64,000 nucleotides of DNA, taken from Zeus faber (Eukaryota > Chordata > Actinopteri > Zeiformes > Zeidae). The notes under the pieces are model-generated. The model saw nothing but the letters and a program-made list of their open reading frames with translations, was not told the origin of the DNA and did not search any database. The DNA lies in contig OY482852.1 of NCBI GenBank assembly GCA_960531495.1, positions 9,239,212 to 9,303,211 of the forward strand, written 5' to 3'. Each line of letters opens with the position of its first letter. Position 1 is the first letter of the stretch. A program made the position numbers and the translations under genes. Below are positions 1-17,289 of this stretch, one piece after another.

Positions 1-4848
<4,848 letters not shown>

Positions 4849-5660
4849 ATATTTCAATGTCCATAGAGCAGACTTAATGGCTCATTGAACCTATTTAACC
4901 CTAGAACGCATGTCAGGTCAAAAAGGAACCAGCTTAATATTATTTACCAGCTTCATATTATTGCATCGTACATTATTAAATAAATTAATATTTAATTAAA
5001 CTACCTGAGAAACTATGAGTTCACATCATCCAAAAAACCATCAATAAGGAATTCCTGGAAGATTCGATGAATTGAAAAAATAAAGCTAGAAAACCATCAT
5101 CGGGGTCATTTCTTGGGTTGTGTTTAAGGCAACACAAACAAGTGACGGAAGGGATTTAAACAGAAATAAAAAGACAATGTGTACATGAGGCTAACCTGAT
5201 GGATTACCTACCCGGTTCTCCGACTGATCCAGCACTCTGCTAAAAAAATAAATAAAATCCCTGCATCAGCGCATCACACAGAACATGAAACACGAGCTGC
5301 GGGAACTCTACGTGACTGACAGCGGCCGAGGAAAGAAAAACAACAACATTTCTTCTCCTTCACAAGCGACCAATCGAAAGCCGCCGAGACGTTCACCTGG
5401 TAACAAACCAACAGAGATAAATAAACAGCGCCCCGGCCCGTCGGATTTCCCTCTCAGGGTGGCAACAGCGTGACTAACCGTGGAAGAGACGGAAAACTAT
5501 GACAATAACCATAACAATAACAAATGAGCGTCGCAGGCTACTCAGAGGAAGGCGAGGCCCCGGCTTAACAACAGCTGCTCTTCAAAGAGAACCAAAACAT
5601 CCACCTTGCAAAAAAATTTAAAAAAAAGATGGTTAGTGCTCCTGCGGCCAAATGTATGTA

Positions 5661-6551
5661 CACTGATCAGCCACAACATTAAGGCCACCGCTTTTAACCA
5701 CTAATACTGTGTATCTCCCCCTCGTGCCGCCAAAACAGCTGTGACCCGTGGAGGCATGGACTCCACAAGATCCTCTGAAGGTGTCCTGTGGTATCTGGCA
5801 CCAAGACGTTAGCAGCAGATCCTTTAAGTCCTGGAAGTGGTGAGGTGGGGCCCCCATGGATCGGGCTTGTTCTTCTAGCACATCCCAAAGATGCTCAAAA
5901 CCATTGGACCCTAACCCCGCCCATCCACATGATGTAGAAGAAAACGTGATTCATCAGACCAGGCCACCTTCTTCCATTGCTCCATGGTCCAGTTCTGATG
6001 CCCATATGTCCATTGTAGCTGCTTTCAGTGGTGGACAGGGGTCAGCATGGACACTTTGACCGGTCTGCAGCTACACAGCCCCGTACACATCAAGCTGTGA
6101 TGCACTGTGGGTTCTAACACTTTTCTATCATAGCAGCATTAACCTTTTCACCAATTTATTCTACAGTAGTTCTTCTGTGGGATCGAACCAGACGGGCTAC
6201 ACTACGCTCCCCACGTGCATCAATGAGCCTTGGGCGCCCATGACCCTGTCACCGGTTCACCAGTTGTCCTTCCTTGGAGCACTTTTGGTAGGTACTAACC
6301 ACTGCATACTGGGAACACCCCACAAGACCTGTCGTTTTGGAGATGTTCTGACCCAGTCGTCTAGCATCACAATGTGCTCCTTGTCAAAGTGGCTCCGATC
6401 CTTACGCTTGACCATTTTTCCTGCTTCCAACACAACTGACTGTTCACTTGCTGCCTCATATATCCCACCCCTTGACAGGTGCCACTGGAACCAGATGATC
6501 AATGTTATTCACTTCACCTGTCAGTGGTTTTAATGTTGTGGCTGATCGGTG
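5661..6551 (-). mobile_element. Tc1-like (Tc1/mariner) transposon, internally deleted
   Basis: The ends are inverted copies of each other: CACTGATCAGCCACAACATT on the left, and the reverse complement of CACCGATCAGCCACAACATT on the right. TA precedes the left end. The minus strand carries transposase remnants. The N-terminal part (6502-6257) includes GKMVKRKDRSHFDKE and a helix-turn-helix-like stretch, and a second part reaches the region before the first catalytic Asp (about 5990-5940). The C-terminal end (5880-5661) includes QDLKDLLLTSWCQIPQDTF. The middle, with the rest of the DDE catalytic core, is missing, and frames are broken. Intact relatives of this fish family are about 1.5 kb, so about 0.6 kb is lost. 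It is non-autonomous. Confidence 0.85.
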
Positions 6552-8151
6552 TGCGTGTGTATATCATCCATGATTTTGCAGATCTTGACATATTTTTTCA
6601 GATTTCCTCATATATTTTGAACTTAATCTCATCGTATTCAACTCACACTCAAGTCTTTCTGTCAGTGAGTTTCTGTCCGTTATAGCTTTTGATATAGGCT
6701 TATTACATTGCAAATTGTGGATTCCTTTTACACATTTACAGGGTTTTGTTTCCATAGGTGTACTTGTGTCTTTGTTGTCTGTGTCCCTCTCCCCAATTTT
6801 ATCAAAAAGGCAAATATTCCTTCTTCTTTTTTGACGCAGTAAGCTGCTGGGACATCACAGTTCCCCTACTGGGATAAATAATCCAATCTATCTACCCATC
6901 TACCTATATACTCGCTCGTTCAATACAACCCTTTCCCTCCTCTCCTCCGCTCGGCTCTGACGGGGGCTCCTCCTGGCACTCTGTAATTCGGGCACTCCCA
7001 CTGTAATGGACACCCAATTCCAAGGCAGCCGGAGGAGACCCGGTGCCACTGTTACCGCCACACTCCAGGAATCTCAATAAGCCTCTGAGCTCCAGCACCA
7101 CTCAGGACACGTCTGCAGCCGGAAAGGTATCGCCCCGGAGAAAAGCCCCCGCTGTGGCGGAGAGAGGGGAGGCCGAACGGGGGGGGCGGAGGATGAGGAG
7201 GACGAGTCAGGGGAGCTGAACCGGCTCCGCGGTCCGTCACGGCACCAGCAGACATGCAGCTTCCGGTCTCCCCACGGGGCAAGCGTGTCAAGAGTGAAGT
7301 ATGGCCGCTCGCCTTCAGCCGAAGCCGGGCCAGGAGGACCAGGCTATTCCCTGGACGCCCCCACCCCCCCAAAACACAAGCTGCCAATCCGCTGCCAGTG
7401 GAACGTCAGAGTCCTTCAAGGAGGAGAGCGCTGCCATTAAGCATATTAAAGTGGAGGAGCGTGGATGAGAAATCAAAGTGTGCAGTGACTAAGACGGGGG
7501 TTGCTCTCAGACAAAAAGTGCTGACGGAGCGGAGCCGGAGCCACCGAGGAGGCTGTGGCGGAGGGAGCGCTCGCCGCTGGAGGTAGTCAGGGACAGCGGG
7601 ATTACATAACAAGGAAAGTATCACACCTCGCAGCGACGAACACCACCCCCCCCCCTCGGAGAAACCATCGCGCCCCCACCCGCAAACATACAGTATATCT
7701 CACGATCAAAACCTCGGGCATGGGCTTAGCGATGACGGCGACATGATGGTTATCATGTTCACTTCCCTTTTATTGCCACACTCATGAATTCTCCCTTTGC
7801 CCGGGCGTTGGAAGGCTAATCCTAAAACAGGCAGCTAGTAAATCACACCTTACTGCGTGGACATGATCGTATCAGAAGCCAGCTCCGCCTGAACCTGAGC
7901 CTCAGCTGGAGTCTTTTCCCCTGGTCCTGCGCCATCCCACCGCCTCGCTCCCGCTCCCCCTCCCCCTCCCGAGGTGGTAAAAGCCGCGGTTTCAACGTCC
8001 CGGCGCGCACGGAAAACACGCAGCCTTCTGCCGAGTGGCATAATTTTTTTCCATTAGCTGTTTATTTGTTCAATTACGGCAGCTTAGTCTGCGTCAGCAG
8101 CTCTGGGGTTCGGCACCGGGTGAGGGAAGGTTGGCGTGGAGAGGCTGGGAG
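6552..8151. other. No confirmed gene; GC-rich patches
   Basis: A retroelement-tail-like AGTTCCCCTACTGGGATAAA lies near 6859. A GC-rich patch (6950-7600) and another (7855-8041) contain open frames. The minus-strand frame 8041-7855 ends at a GCA|GTAAGG donor-like site but shows no known domain. Confidence 0.45.
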
Positions 8152-8263
8152 TGTGTGTGTGTGTGTGTGTGGTGGGGGGGGGGTCCTCCCATGGGCCATA
8201 GAAATGTCCACACGGAGGCTCCCGCAGCATCACAAAGTGAAGGCTGTTCAATACACAGACTGT

Positions 8264-8265
<2 letters not shown>

Positions 8266-8310
<45 letters not shown>
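8266..8310. repeat. (GT)n microsatellite
   Basis: A perfect GT tract. A shorter GT tract followed by a G-run lies at 8152-8181. Confidence 0.95.
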
Positions 8311-8312
<2 letters not shown>

Positions 8313-8770
8313 CTGTGCACCGTCTTAGAGTGTAGGAGAGAGATGGAAAAAGTAGATTTGGAACATAATAGAAGAGAGGGACCTGCCTTTTCCGTCTTTA
8401 TCTTCCATTTTCCGTTTCCGTTTCCATTGCCGACATAAAGTCCTGACTTTAAGTATCAGGTTGGTACAGAGTACTGATCCCAACCATAGCATAGACTTAG
8501 AGCTTCACTTCTGGGCCATTAGAATATAATTGCTGACATACAACCGTTTCTAATACAATAAAGGCATCTAACGTACTTCAATGTGTCCAAAAAAGACAAA
8601 TCATTGCATCGGCCAATATATATATATGCTTGTCGTTGGATGTCATTGGCATCAGTGCATCCTCACATCCTTAAATGCACCCTTGGGATTTTGCAGATGT
8701 CCAACTATTGGTCTAAATGCAGAGACCAACTGCTTTATTGCCCTGACATTTCTTAGATGTTACTTAGTCT

Positions 8771-9212
8771 GGCACGGTGGCGCAGTGCATTGCACTGCTG
8801 CCTCACAGCAAGAAGGTCCTGGGTTCGATTCCCGCCTGGGGCGCTGTTGGCACCGTGCTCCGGTGGGTTATCTTCCAAAAACAGGAGCCTTTCGGTGTGG
8901 AGTTTGCATGTTCTCCCCGTGTTCACATGGGGTTTCCTCCACCTCACGTCAGTAAGGACCCCCACCAAAAACATGCACCCACCATCGTCTGACCAGCGAT
9001 GGACACTTATCACCTGGTCCCCGGGCGCGTCCACGTATGCTGCCCACTGCTCCTGGCTGTGCCCCCGGAGGAAGGACAAGCCAGGATGGGTCAAATGCAG
9101 AGGAGCCATTTCACCGGCCACCATCAAGCATGTGCATGTGTGTGTGTGTGCAAGCATGTGTTGTGGAGTGTCGTGTGACAATTAAAGACTGTTTCTTCTT
9201 CTTTTATTTTTT
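8771..9212 (+). mobile_element. tRNA-derived SINE-like repeat
   Basis: It begins GGCACGGTGGCGCAGTG, resembling a pol III A box, with a perfect B box (GGTTCGATTCC, 8822-8832) about 50 nt later, as in tRNA-derived SINEs. The body has the widespread teleost module TGTGGAGTTTGCATGTTCTC (about 8896-8915). It ends near a CTTCTTCTT tail after GACAATTAAAG. The open frames across it are incidental. Confidence 0.7.
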
Positions 9213-10843
9213 TCAGAATTATAGCTAATGGCCTGACATTTAATACTGAGTCGTCAAGTTCTTCAGGCTCCGAAGCAGAATCCCCTTGATACGTGCAGTT
9301 TAACAGGCATGGGAAAACCTTCGCCTTTTCCGTGGAAAAGTCGTTTTAGAGGGTATCAAATGCATGCAATTTTCTGTCCCAGACACAATTTAATGGGGAA
9401 CGGTCTTAGATTTATCCCGTTCTCAATGTTTGTGATGTCGACCCAAAGTCACACACATCCCTAATCCACCATCACTACCTGGTTGAGTGAGACAAGCACT
9501 TAGAATCGTCGTACACTGCCGGCCTGTGTTCGGTCCGGACTGGGCTGGAGCAAAGCTGTCTATAGGAATGCACGTGCAAATATTGACCTTCAATTAGGTG
9601 AAACAGGCACCGCTGCATGGGGCTGCAATGCGAAGGAATCAGCAGAACACACAACACACCTAAACACGCACAGATATATATACATGTGTACAGACACAAA
9701 TACAAACACGGACTGTGGAAACATACTGTACCATGAAACAATCCCTTGTGAGCATTCTGCCACGAGTCCGAATGGAAATGGGCGAGGTGGATTCTCAGCT
9801 CTCACATCTCGCAGCTTCAGCCTCAAACAGGATGATCGGCACAGAATCACCGGCAGTGAACCGCACCGTCCCCGACCCCCTTCGAACACACATTCCCAAA
9901 AACGAACAATGACAAAAGCCTGTAAAGTTTTGGGCTTTGTAATGCTTTTGAGAAACGGATGACCTTCTGCAGTGACGGTGGCGGTCCATGACAACTCGTG
10001 CATAATTAACACCATCTAAAATAAGGCGTTCTCTTCATGACCTTACCTGACAATGACAGGACACGGCCCCGGCACAGCCCCGCCGACCGAGACTCTCCGG
10101 TAAATAACAAAACCCATGGTGCTTGAATTCGAAAACACACAGACTGGAATGGAAGACTCACAAATAATAACGCAACCTTTTATAACACCAGCCTCATTCT
10201 CTGGATGGCAGACTAGAAAATGAGTGTGGAGGGGGCAGGGAGCGCCGCGTGTAAAATCCATGTGACTCACCACGGCATAGAGAACCAACTCCAGCAGCCT
10301 GGCAGCTGATGCACACACAAGGTGAGATGGTGCTCCCCCAGGCTGAACAATCCACACTTTAGACAGACAGCGGCACGAGGTAGAGGGGATAACGCCTCTG
10401 GATTCCACTCAAGGCTGTTGGAGGGATTTAACAGCCCTCTTGTTAAAGACCGCAGATAGGGGAAGGCGATCGGGGGAAAGTTCAGGCGCTCTGTTGGAGC
10501 GCTGCCCACCGCCACCACTGCCGGCTCGTCAACCCCGCCCCTGCCCCCGGCAGGGAGAGGGAGGATGATTCACCCCCTTCACCGAGGCCCTCTCACCCTC
10601 CCACAGAGCAGAAATCCCCCAGTCAATGTTCCAGCCCCAACTACCGCAGGGACACCTCACACCCTGGCAGGGAGCGACTCCATAGGGGGAAGCTCGCTCC
10701 CCGACGGACACAGACACAGGAGAGGAGGTGGGTGGGAGGTGGGGGGCCGGAGGTGGGGGTGGGGAAGACGGAGGAGAGGAGGGGAGCTGTGGAGGCGCCG
10801 TCTACCTAAACACAGCTTTTGTCTCCCTTTCCATCAGGCTGTC
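9213..10843. other. No confirmed gene
   Basis: Unique sequence. The only exon-like signal is a minus-strand AG...GTGAGT segment at about 10310-10270, phase-compatible with the candidate first exon at 15141. It is too short to judge. Confidence 0.4.
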
Positions 10844-10996
<153 letters not shown>

Positions 10997-11253
10997 TATC
11001 GCTCCCTTTCCAACGTCATTTGGCCACTCTGAAGCTGTGTACAGTATTAGGATTAGATCGTCAGTGGGTAGCAGCGAAAAGAAAGAGGGAGAAACCACAC
11101 GGACAAAAGGAGAGACGCTGGTGATGAACGGAAACCGGATCATTTTCGCAAGAACAAAGAGCGAACGGTGAACATGTTTGCAAGCTCTCCGGTCAACACA
11201 CAGCTCTGCGAGGTGGAGAGACACTGGGGAGTCTCACCACCAAATGTGCTGAG

Positions 11254-11255
<2 letters not shown>

Positions 11256-11287
<32 letters not shown>
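11256..11287. repeat. (GT)n microsatellite, short
   Basis: About 16 GT units. Confidence 0.9.
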
Positions 11288-11289
<2 letters not shown>

Positions 11290-11624
11290 AGAGAGATCCT
11301 CCCAAGAAACGCAATACCTCGTCCGAAACACAAATCAATGAACATGCCCGGCATGCGGCTAGGGCTTATCTTATGGTGGGGGGGGGGGTTAACGAACAAA
11401 AAAAGTACTGAAGAAGTTATGCGCTGGGCTCTGCTTTATCCACTCAGTCCTTGTGTGGGTCCGGACATTGCCACAGCGGGTCTTTGTGCATTTTTGGGTT
11501 TTATCAGACAGTCATCAGCCTCTCCCTAGCATAACACCACCCCGACCAATGAGATGTTGGCCAAGCCCTCACCGCTGACATACCTGTGGTGTGGAGTACA
11601 GTAGCTCGCACTAACCTACACAGA

Positions 11625-11742
<118 letters not shown>

Positions 11743-11986
11743 CTTCAAACAGAATGACACACTCTTTCTGTGCAGTGTTATGGTGTCATTGTGCAATGTT
11801 GTGCTTCTAACCTATTTTAAGAAGCGAACAGACATTGCAAACAGAAAATCCTTTGACATTCCAGCCGGCTGCCAACCGGCAGTGGGAGGTAATGATTAAC
11901 TAATATTAAAAACAGTGTGAGAATGAGTAAGCTATTGAAAGTGTTCTCTGCGCTTCCTGCAAAACCTGCACTGCCTGCCTGCCTGG

Positions 11987-11987
<1 letters not shown>

Positions 11988-12076
<89 letters not shown>

Positions 12077-12091
12077 TGTGGGTGTGTGTGT

Positions 12092-12122
<31 letters not shown>

Positions 12123-12127
12123 GGGGG
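11988..12127. repeat. (TG)n tract ending in a 22-base G run
   Basis: About 55 TG units with two small interruptions, then G from 12106 to 12127. The G run could form quadruplexes and its length may be unreliable in the assembly. Confidence 0.95.
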
Positions 12128-12324
12128 AGTTAGCATTACGTAACCTGGGCTGCCACGCATGGCCACTAGGCAGCCAGCCACACTAAATACACACATCCAG
12201 AATCTGCTCAAAGAAATCGAGAGCGTACGCAAGGAAATCCTCTCCTGCATTGTAGCCTTAGACAGCACACTGCGGTGGAACAGCGGCTGGATCTGGGGAA
12301 GACCACGTTGGACCATAAGACCAG

Positions 12325-12325
<1 letters not shown>

Positions 12326-12417
<92 letters not shown>
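12326..12417. repeat. (GT)n followed by (GCGT)n
   Basis: About 18 GT units then about 14 GCGT units: alternating purine-pyrimidine DNA throughout, a classic Z-DNA-prone sequence. Confidence 0.95.
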
Positions 12418-12419
<2 letters not shown>

Positions 12420-12421
<2 letters not shown>

Positions 12422-13139
12422 CAGCACAACAGCACTCTTTTATTCCCCCGTGTTTCACAGACAGGGATTCAAGACTTACATCATACAGTATACATCTACG
12501 GAATTTGATATTGAAAAAAACAAATTTGCTATGCACACTGTTTATAAAAATAAAACCCCATCACAATGGAGTAATTGTACATATATATTGGGCAATCCAA
12601 ATTGGTTGTTTGTTTGTTGTATTGTCAACATCACCTGTCAACAGTAACTCTACAATAATTATCATACTGTAAAACTCTTGTTATATATATATATATTTTT
12701 TTTTTTTATATTATTATATAGATTTATTAGGAACAATATAAACATCTGACAATATGAATTAAAATATATAATGGTATAATATAAAATAAGACAGTACAGA
12801 AAATACCTAATTTTGGCACTTGTATATTCCCAACAACCTCAAGCAGAAAAATGCTACCAATTCTAACCACAGCCCCAGTTACATGCTCCCTCACACTGAA
12901 ATCAATATCACAATCCCTTCTTGAACTCTTGTTACAGTTTCCTTGGGGTTCTCAAACCTTGTTATCAGCCGGACGCCGATCTGGACGCTCAGAGGCTGGA
13001 AGTGCAGCAGTGCCAACTGTACAATGTCCTCCTGATACTGCTGGCATTTCATGCATCTAAATCAGCATGGTGCCACCTGCTAGGCTGACTCAGTGTGCGC
13101 AGAAAGGAAGAAGGGAGATGTATGACAGATGTGTGGTCG

Positions 13140-13140
<1 letters not shown>
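12420..13140. other. No gene recognised
   Basis: AT-rich unique sequence with an AT/T run near 12682-12709. Confidence 0.5.

Positions 13141-13184
<44 letters not shown>
13141..13184. repeat. (GT)n microsatellite
   Basis: About 21 GT units; the inverse CA tract at 13298-13369 lies 114 bp away. Confidence 0.95.
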
Positions 13185-13189
<5 letters not shown>

Positions 13190-13296
13190 TTCAGAAAAAT
13201 GGATATGTACTGTAAGGTGTTGAGTTGTTCTGTGTTAATTGGCAGGAAATTGCCCTTTCCCATCTGCAGTGCTCATTGTGCCAGGGAGGGCTGCAA

Positions 13297-13297
<1 letters not shown>

Positions 13298-13369
<72 letters not shown>
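13298..13369. repeat. (CA)n microsatellite
   Basis: About 35 CA units. With the GT tract at 13141-13184 it makes an inverted pair that can fold back. Confidence 0.95.
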
Positions 13370-13370
<1 letters not shown>

Positions 13371-15000
13371 CAAATTCTGACTGACCCTCTGACTGTGTTA
13401 CCGTTGCTGTTCCCAAACAAACGCTGAGGTGATATTCTGAAAACCGATCGGTCCGGTGAGGCCGATGGCAATATGAAGACAGAAATTAAGACTCCACAGT
13501 TAACAACACTCTCACGTTTGGCGAATCGTTCCTTCCAAGAAGCTAATATTTCCTAAACATATTTGCCAAGTTACAATGGTATAAAATGATCAAAGGGAGC
13601 CAAACTATCTGCTATTTTAACCATGTTCAGCAGTGAACCCCAGAGGTGAGAGGTGCGTGTGCTATGGTCAAATACCTGCACAAACAATTGCCAAACAATT
13701 GAAAAAAAAAAAAGGGGGGAAGTAAAGAAATGCATCAGCAGCCCAACTCTGTGAATCGGTGCTGAGCTGGTGCCTCTGCTCAGAGCCAGCACCACAAGTG
13801 GTCTTGATCCGGGCCGGACCGAGCGCTCTAAGACTGCCACTTTGTGCTGATTCGATAAGAAATAATTGCATATTGGCTTCTCGCCACTCAACTCCCTTTG
13901 CCGCTCAGGTCTGACACCAAGCCGCTCCGGATTTCCAAGCTGTACTTTAGAGTACGAGGACACTGCAGCACGTCCCCTCTGCTCGGCCACAAACATTATC
14001 GCTTTTGTCTTTGATGGGAGGCTGCACATAGTAGGCCATTAGACCTCGACTGGTGTCATAACAGGAGAATGTCTCAGTTAGTGAGCTTGACAGCTACAGC
14101 ATGACAGTGTCTCTCAATGATGTCAAGTAGATAGATAGACAGATAGACAGATAGATAGATAGATAGATAAATAGACAGATAAATAGATAGACAAACAGAC
14201 AGATAGACAGACAGATAGACGGATAGACATTGCACTTCTTTATTCCCAGTTGTATCATTCATCATCAACAGGTCGGTTGAGCGCCAAGCAGCTTTATTTT
14301 GACCGTTTTTCCATATGTAAGCCACTAACTCACAATCTTAACTATGACTCATAAAAAAATAAATAATAAATAACCAGTACGTTGTGATAATCAACTTGTT
14401 GTATGTGTGTGTTTGTCTGCAGAGCTTTTAAATAAACAAGTCACGCAGAATCTTACAAATGTAAATACCGTTTCCTGTATGGCTGCCAAGACAAACTATA
14501 TCGGGTAACTTACTCTACCTCCACCATATCACAGTGCATCAAACTGAATACAAAGGCATGATGTCATTCCCTAAAAATCTGTGTGTAGGTGTTGCCCGTT
14601 GCAAATGTGACAAATGCAGATCACATGTTCTGCATGCAATGCTCTTATCTGCTGTGAAGAAGATAAGATCATTGGTCACTGTACTGGTTGCCGACACTGG
14701 GGTAAGTAAATATAGTGGAAATGTTCATGCAGTGTCACACATCTGTCCCATATCGAAAGGATTCAGACCATCTATATTATCCATGTTATTTAGTACAATT
14801 CTACAATGAAAACAGGTTAAAACGACTATAAGGACAAATCACCACCACCACCACCCAAGAGCCACCCCTGCCCCAAATAACAATACATCATTATATGGAG
14901 AATAACTTAGAGATGCCACATTCCAGCCACTCTCCTTATATTATTATTATTATTGTATCCGTCATATCATTTCCAGTATCATCCGAACAGCCTCAGAGAG
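13370..15000. other. No gene recognised
   Basis: Unique sequence apart from the GATA/GACA tract. The stretch 14500-14800 is non-repetitive and could be conserved non-coding DNA. Confidence 0.4.
14128..14227. repeat. (GATA/GACA)n microsatellite
   Basis: Mixed GATA and GACA tetramers. The right flank GACATTGCACTTCTTTATTCCC resembles a reversed retroelement end with an AATAAA, suggesting the repeat grew from an element tail. Confidence 0.9.
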
Positions 15001-15110
15001 ACCGGTCCACAGCAGATCGGACCATGTCCCCAACTCCACACCAGGTGTCAGTCCCACCGATGCCCACGGACGCTGCAGACCACCGGCGTCAGCCCGTCTT
15101 TAACACTCAC

Positions 15111-15141
15111 CAGCTCGCGACGAGGCGGCCGCTGCAGCCAT
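15111..15141 (-). CDS. Candidate first coding exon (Ala-rich start plus consensus donor)
   Basis: On the minus strand ATGG opens MAAAAASSRA and runs straight into a consensus donor GCTG|GTGAGT at 15110-15109. It lies inside a CpG-rich patch with GC boxes upstream in sense. Ala-rich starts followed by an early donor are common in vertebrate first exons. Downstream exons would lie at lower coordinates or beyond the window edge. One phase-compatible piece is an AG-flanked 35-nt segment near 10310-10270 ending in a GTGAGT donor, but I cannot confirm it. The gene is not recognised. Confidence 0.2.
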
Positions 15142-15149
15142 TTATCCCG

Positions 15150-15545
15150 TCGAGAAAGGGCCAAAAAGTCCGCATTTCCTGGAGTGTGCGGCGGGGGGAA
15201 GGAGCAGGGCAGCGGGCAGGGAGGCGAGGGAGCTTCCCGCTGCTCGGTCACGCTGGACGGCGGCGCCACGTTCAGCTGATCGGCGCAGCAAAACAACATC
15301 TCGCCCCACGCACACGGCGCGCGTCTCCGGTGCAGGCGGTGTCTGAGGTCCGGCGCCACGCCCCCTTCCCCCCCCGCCCGCCCGCCAGGCCTATGGCCAC
15401 GCCCCCTCTTCCCGCTCCCGCCCCGCCCCTTTCCTGCGACGCCCCGCCCCTTTCCTGTTATGCCCCGCGCCCTTCCTGCACTGCCACTGACCCCGCCCCC
15501 TTTCACACCGCCATTGGAAGGTGGCGTCAGGTTTACGATGTAAAT
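15150..15545 (-). promoter_or_regulatory. CpG island with tandem GC boxes and a CCAAT box
   Basis: This region is very CpG-rich. Between about 15395 and 15500 the plus strand repeats CCGCCCC/CCCCGCCC-type Sp1/KLF sites, several followed by TTTCCTG (ETS-like, AGGAA on the other strand). A CCATTGG at about 15511-15517 gives a CCAAT box on the minus strand. The minus-strand ATG exon at 15141 fits transcription leftwards. Motifs are seen; promoter use is inferred. Confidence 0.4.
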
Positions 15546-16570
15546 ATGATGCCGCCTTCCAGTGGCGGATAATGTGGTCAAAAGGTAGAAATTTTATTTG
15601 GAGAAATTAAGAAATTAATTAATCACTCGCAATCATGCAAGTATGGTGCAGTGAAATGCTGAAGGGGCAAGCTGCAAGGGCTGTGCGAAATTTTAAAAGA
15701 AAGTATAAAGACAAAATATAAGAAAAAAAGACATATATACTCGGCAAGAAGACGAAACTATAAGCAAAAAAATATAAGCAAAACAAACAGTGTACATAGG
15801 GCATATGGGTGTGTATGCACAGTGTTCAACAGGCAAAAGCACGTACAGTTGGAAGGGGTGTTGTTCACAGATGATCAAATAATGTGCAGTGATGCAAGAC
15901 AGTCAGTATTTGCATTATGTATGTGCTACGTGACATTTTCATTGCCGGGGGCGGAAGTGAATTTGACAAACCAGCGTGGCTTGTTGGGGTCAGCAAGCCG
16001 TTGACGTGGATGAACGTTCACAAAAAAAAAAAGAACAGCACCGCGGGATGGAAAAAACATACCCACCAACAAGCACATAAAATGGGAACACGATGACCAC
16101 ATGCAGTCCTACGACGGGACAGGATGGACTGTGGTATGACACAGTGCATCACAGGAGAGTGTGACTCCAGCATGAGAGGATCTCTCATACGTGGGAGCTC
16201 GGCAGATGCTCACAGTGCAGAGCCGCTATAACAGGGGTCAAGACCTTGGGGTCGCAAATCAATGAGCCTGACGGGTGGTCTTTGAACGGTCGGAGGGATC
16301 ATCTTTCCGACCTTCCCGTGCAAATGTCCAGCTTTCTCCATTGCCACGCAAAGAGTTTTCCTCGTCTCACCACAGAACCGTGGGTCCGGTGTGACGAGAG
16401 GCCGAGCCACAGCGCAGGCCTGTTGAAAGGCGGGCTTCTCTCGCTTCCCCCCGGAGATCAAAGGTCACTGTTAAAGGCCACTGGATCCGAGGGCCCGCTG
16501 GTGACAAGTGATTCACAGCTGCAGGAGAGCCTTCCCTCGCACTGTGCTCACGTTATTGCCATGGTGACAC
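15546..16570. other. No gene recognised; retroelement-tail-like A-rich stretch
   Basis: 15600-15850 is A-rich, with GGTGCAGTGAAATGCTGAAG near 15638, as in reversed LINE tails. CAGGGGTCAAGACCTTGGGG near 16231 resembles a hAT-type end but has no partner that I found. Confidence 0.35.
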
Positions 16571-17059
16571 CCCAGTGGAGGGCGGTTCTCTTGGACACCG
16601 CGGAGAGCGCCGGATCGACGCGGGCGGCGCCGTCAATGCCATTGACCGTCACTCGGCCCTGCGTCGCGCGAGTCGCGGCGTCGAGATAACGTGGGCGACC
16701 TGGCGGCAATGGAAGTGTTCCTCTCCGCTCCCACGCTCTTTGTTTTCCCCATAATATCTGAGATGCGTGCATTCCTGGGTGAAGAACAGTGCAACAGTGA
16801 AGCAAAAACAACAAAAAAAAAAAGGGAGGAATTAAAAAAAAAAAAAAAAAGAGTGGGTGGGAGGGAGGGAGGGAGGGAGGGTGGGGTGGAGGAGGAGAGA
16901 AGGGACTGAAAGAAGGAGAGTGGGAGGAAGTGTGAGACGGAGCAGGAGAGGGCGGAAGGAGCGCAGGGACACGCTGTGGTTTCGAGCGCTCCGCGCCGCT
17001 ACAATACGACTGTGCCGGGCTTATGTAAGCGGCCCGGCCTGGCACTGCTCACAGCAGCC

Positions 17060-17289
17060 GCTGCACTTGCCTGTTATATAACTGCATTAGCCCGAGCCGG
17101 GGCGGGCGCATGCGCAGGGGAAGCCCGGCGCGCACGCACGCGCGCACACAGACAGACAGACAGACAGACAAAGACACACACACACACACACACACACACT
17201 AGCTGTCAGACAGTTTAGGAGTTTAGTGCGGAGTGCGTTGCGCCGCTGCCAAAACAGACCGAATGTGAGGATCTACAGATCAGACAAAG
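17060..17289 (+). promoter_or_regulatory. TATA/GC/NRF1 promoter and 5' UTR of an unnamed plus-strand gene (candidate)
   Basis: TTATATAA lies at 17074-17081, a GC box GGGGCGGGC at 17099-17107 and a perfect NRF1 palindrome GCGCATGCGCA at 17106-17116. Upstream DNA from about 16580 is CpG-rich. A start near 17105 would give a 5' UTR of about 185 nt holding GACA and CA repeats and a minimal start-stop upstream ORF (ATGTGA, 17263-17268). The motifs are seen directly; promoter activity is inferred. Confidence 0.4.

Noticed and set aside
4890-5140. piggyBac-like MITE (TTAACCCTAGAACGCATG start)
   Set aside because: The left end looks suggestive, but I could not find a convincing inverted right end with a TTAA duplication.
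8821-8834. A tRNA gene
   Set aside because: The B box is perfect, but no cloverleaf closes around it and the SINE body follows; it is a tRNA-derived SINE.
15048-15581. 177-aa minus-strand protein in the CpG island
   Set aside because: Gly/Arg/Pro-rich low complexity caused by GC boxes; the short ATG exon with a donor in another frame is a better candidate.
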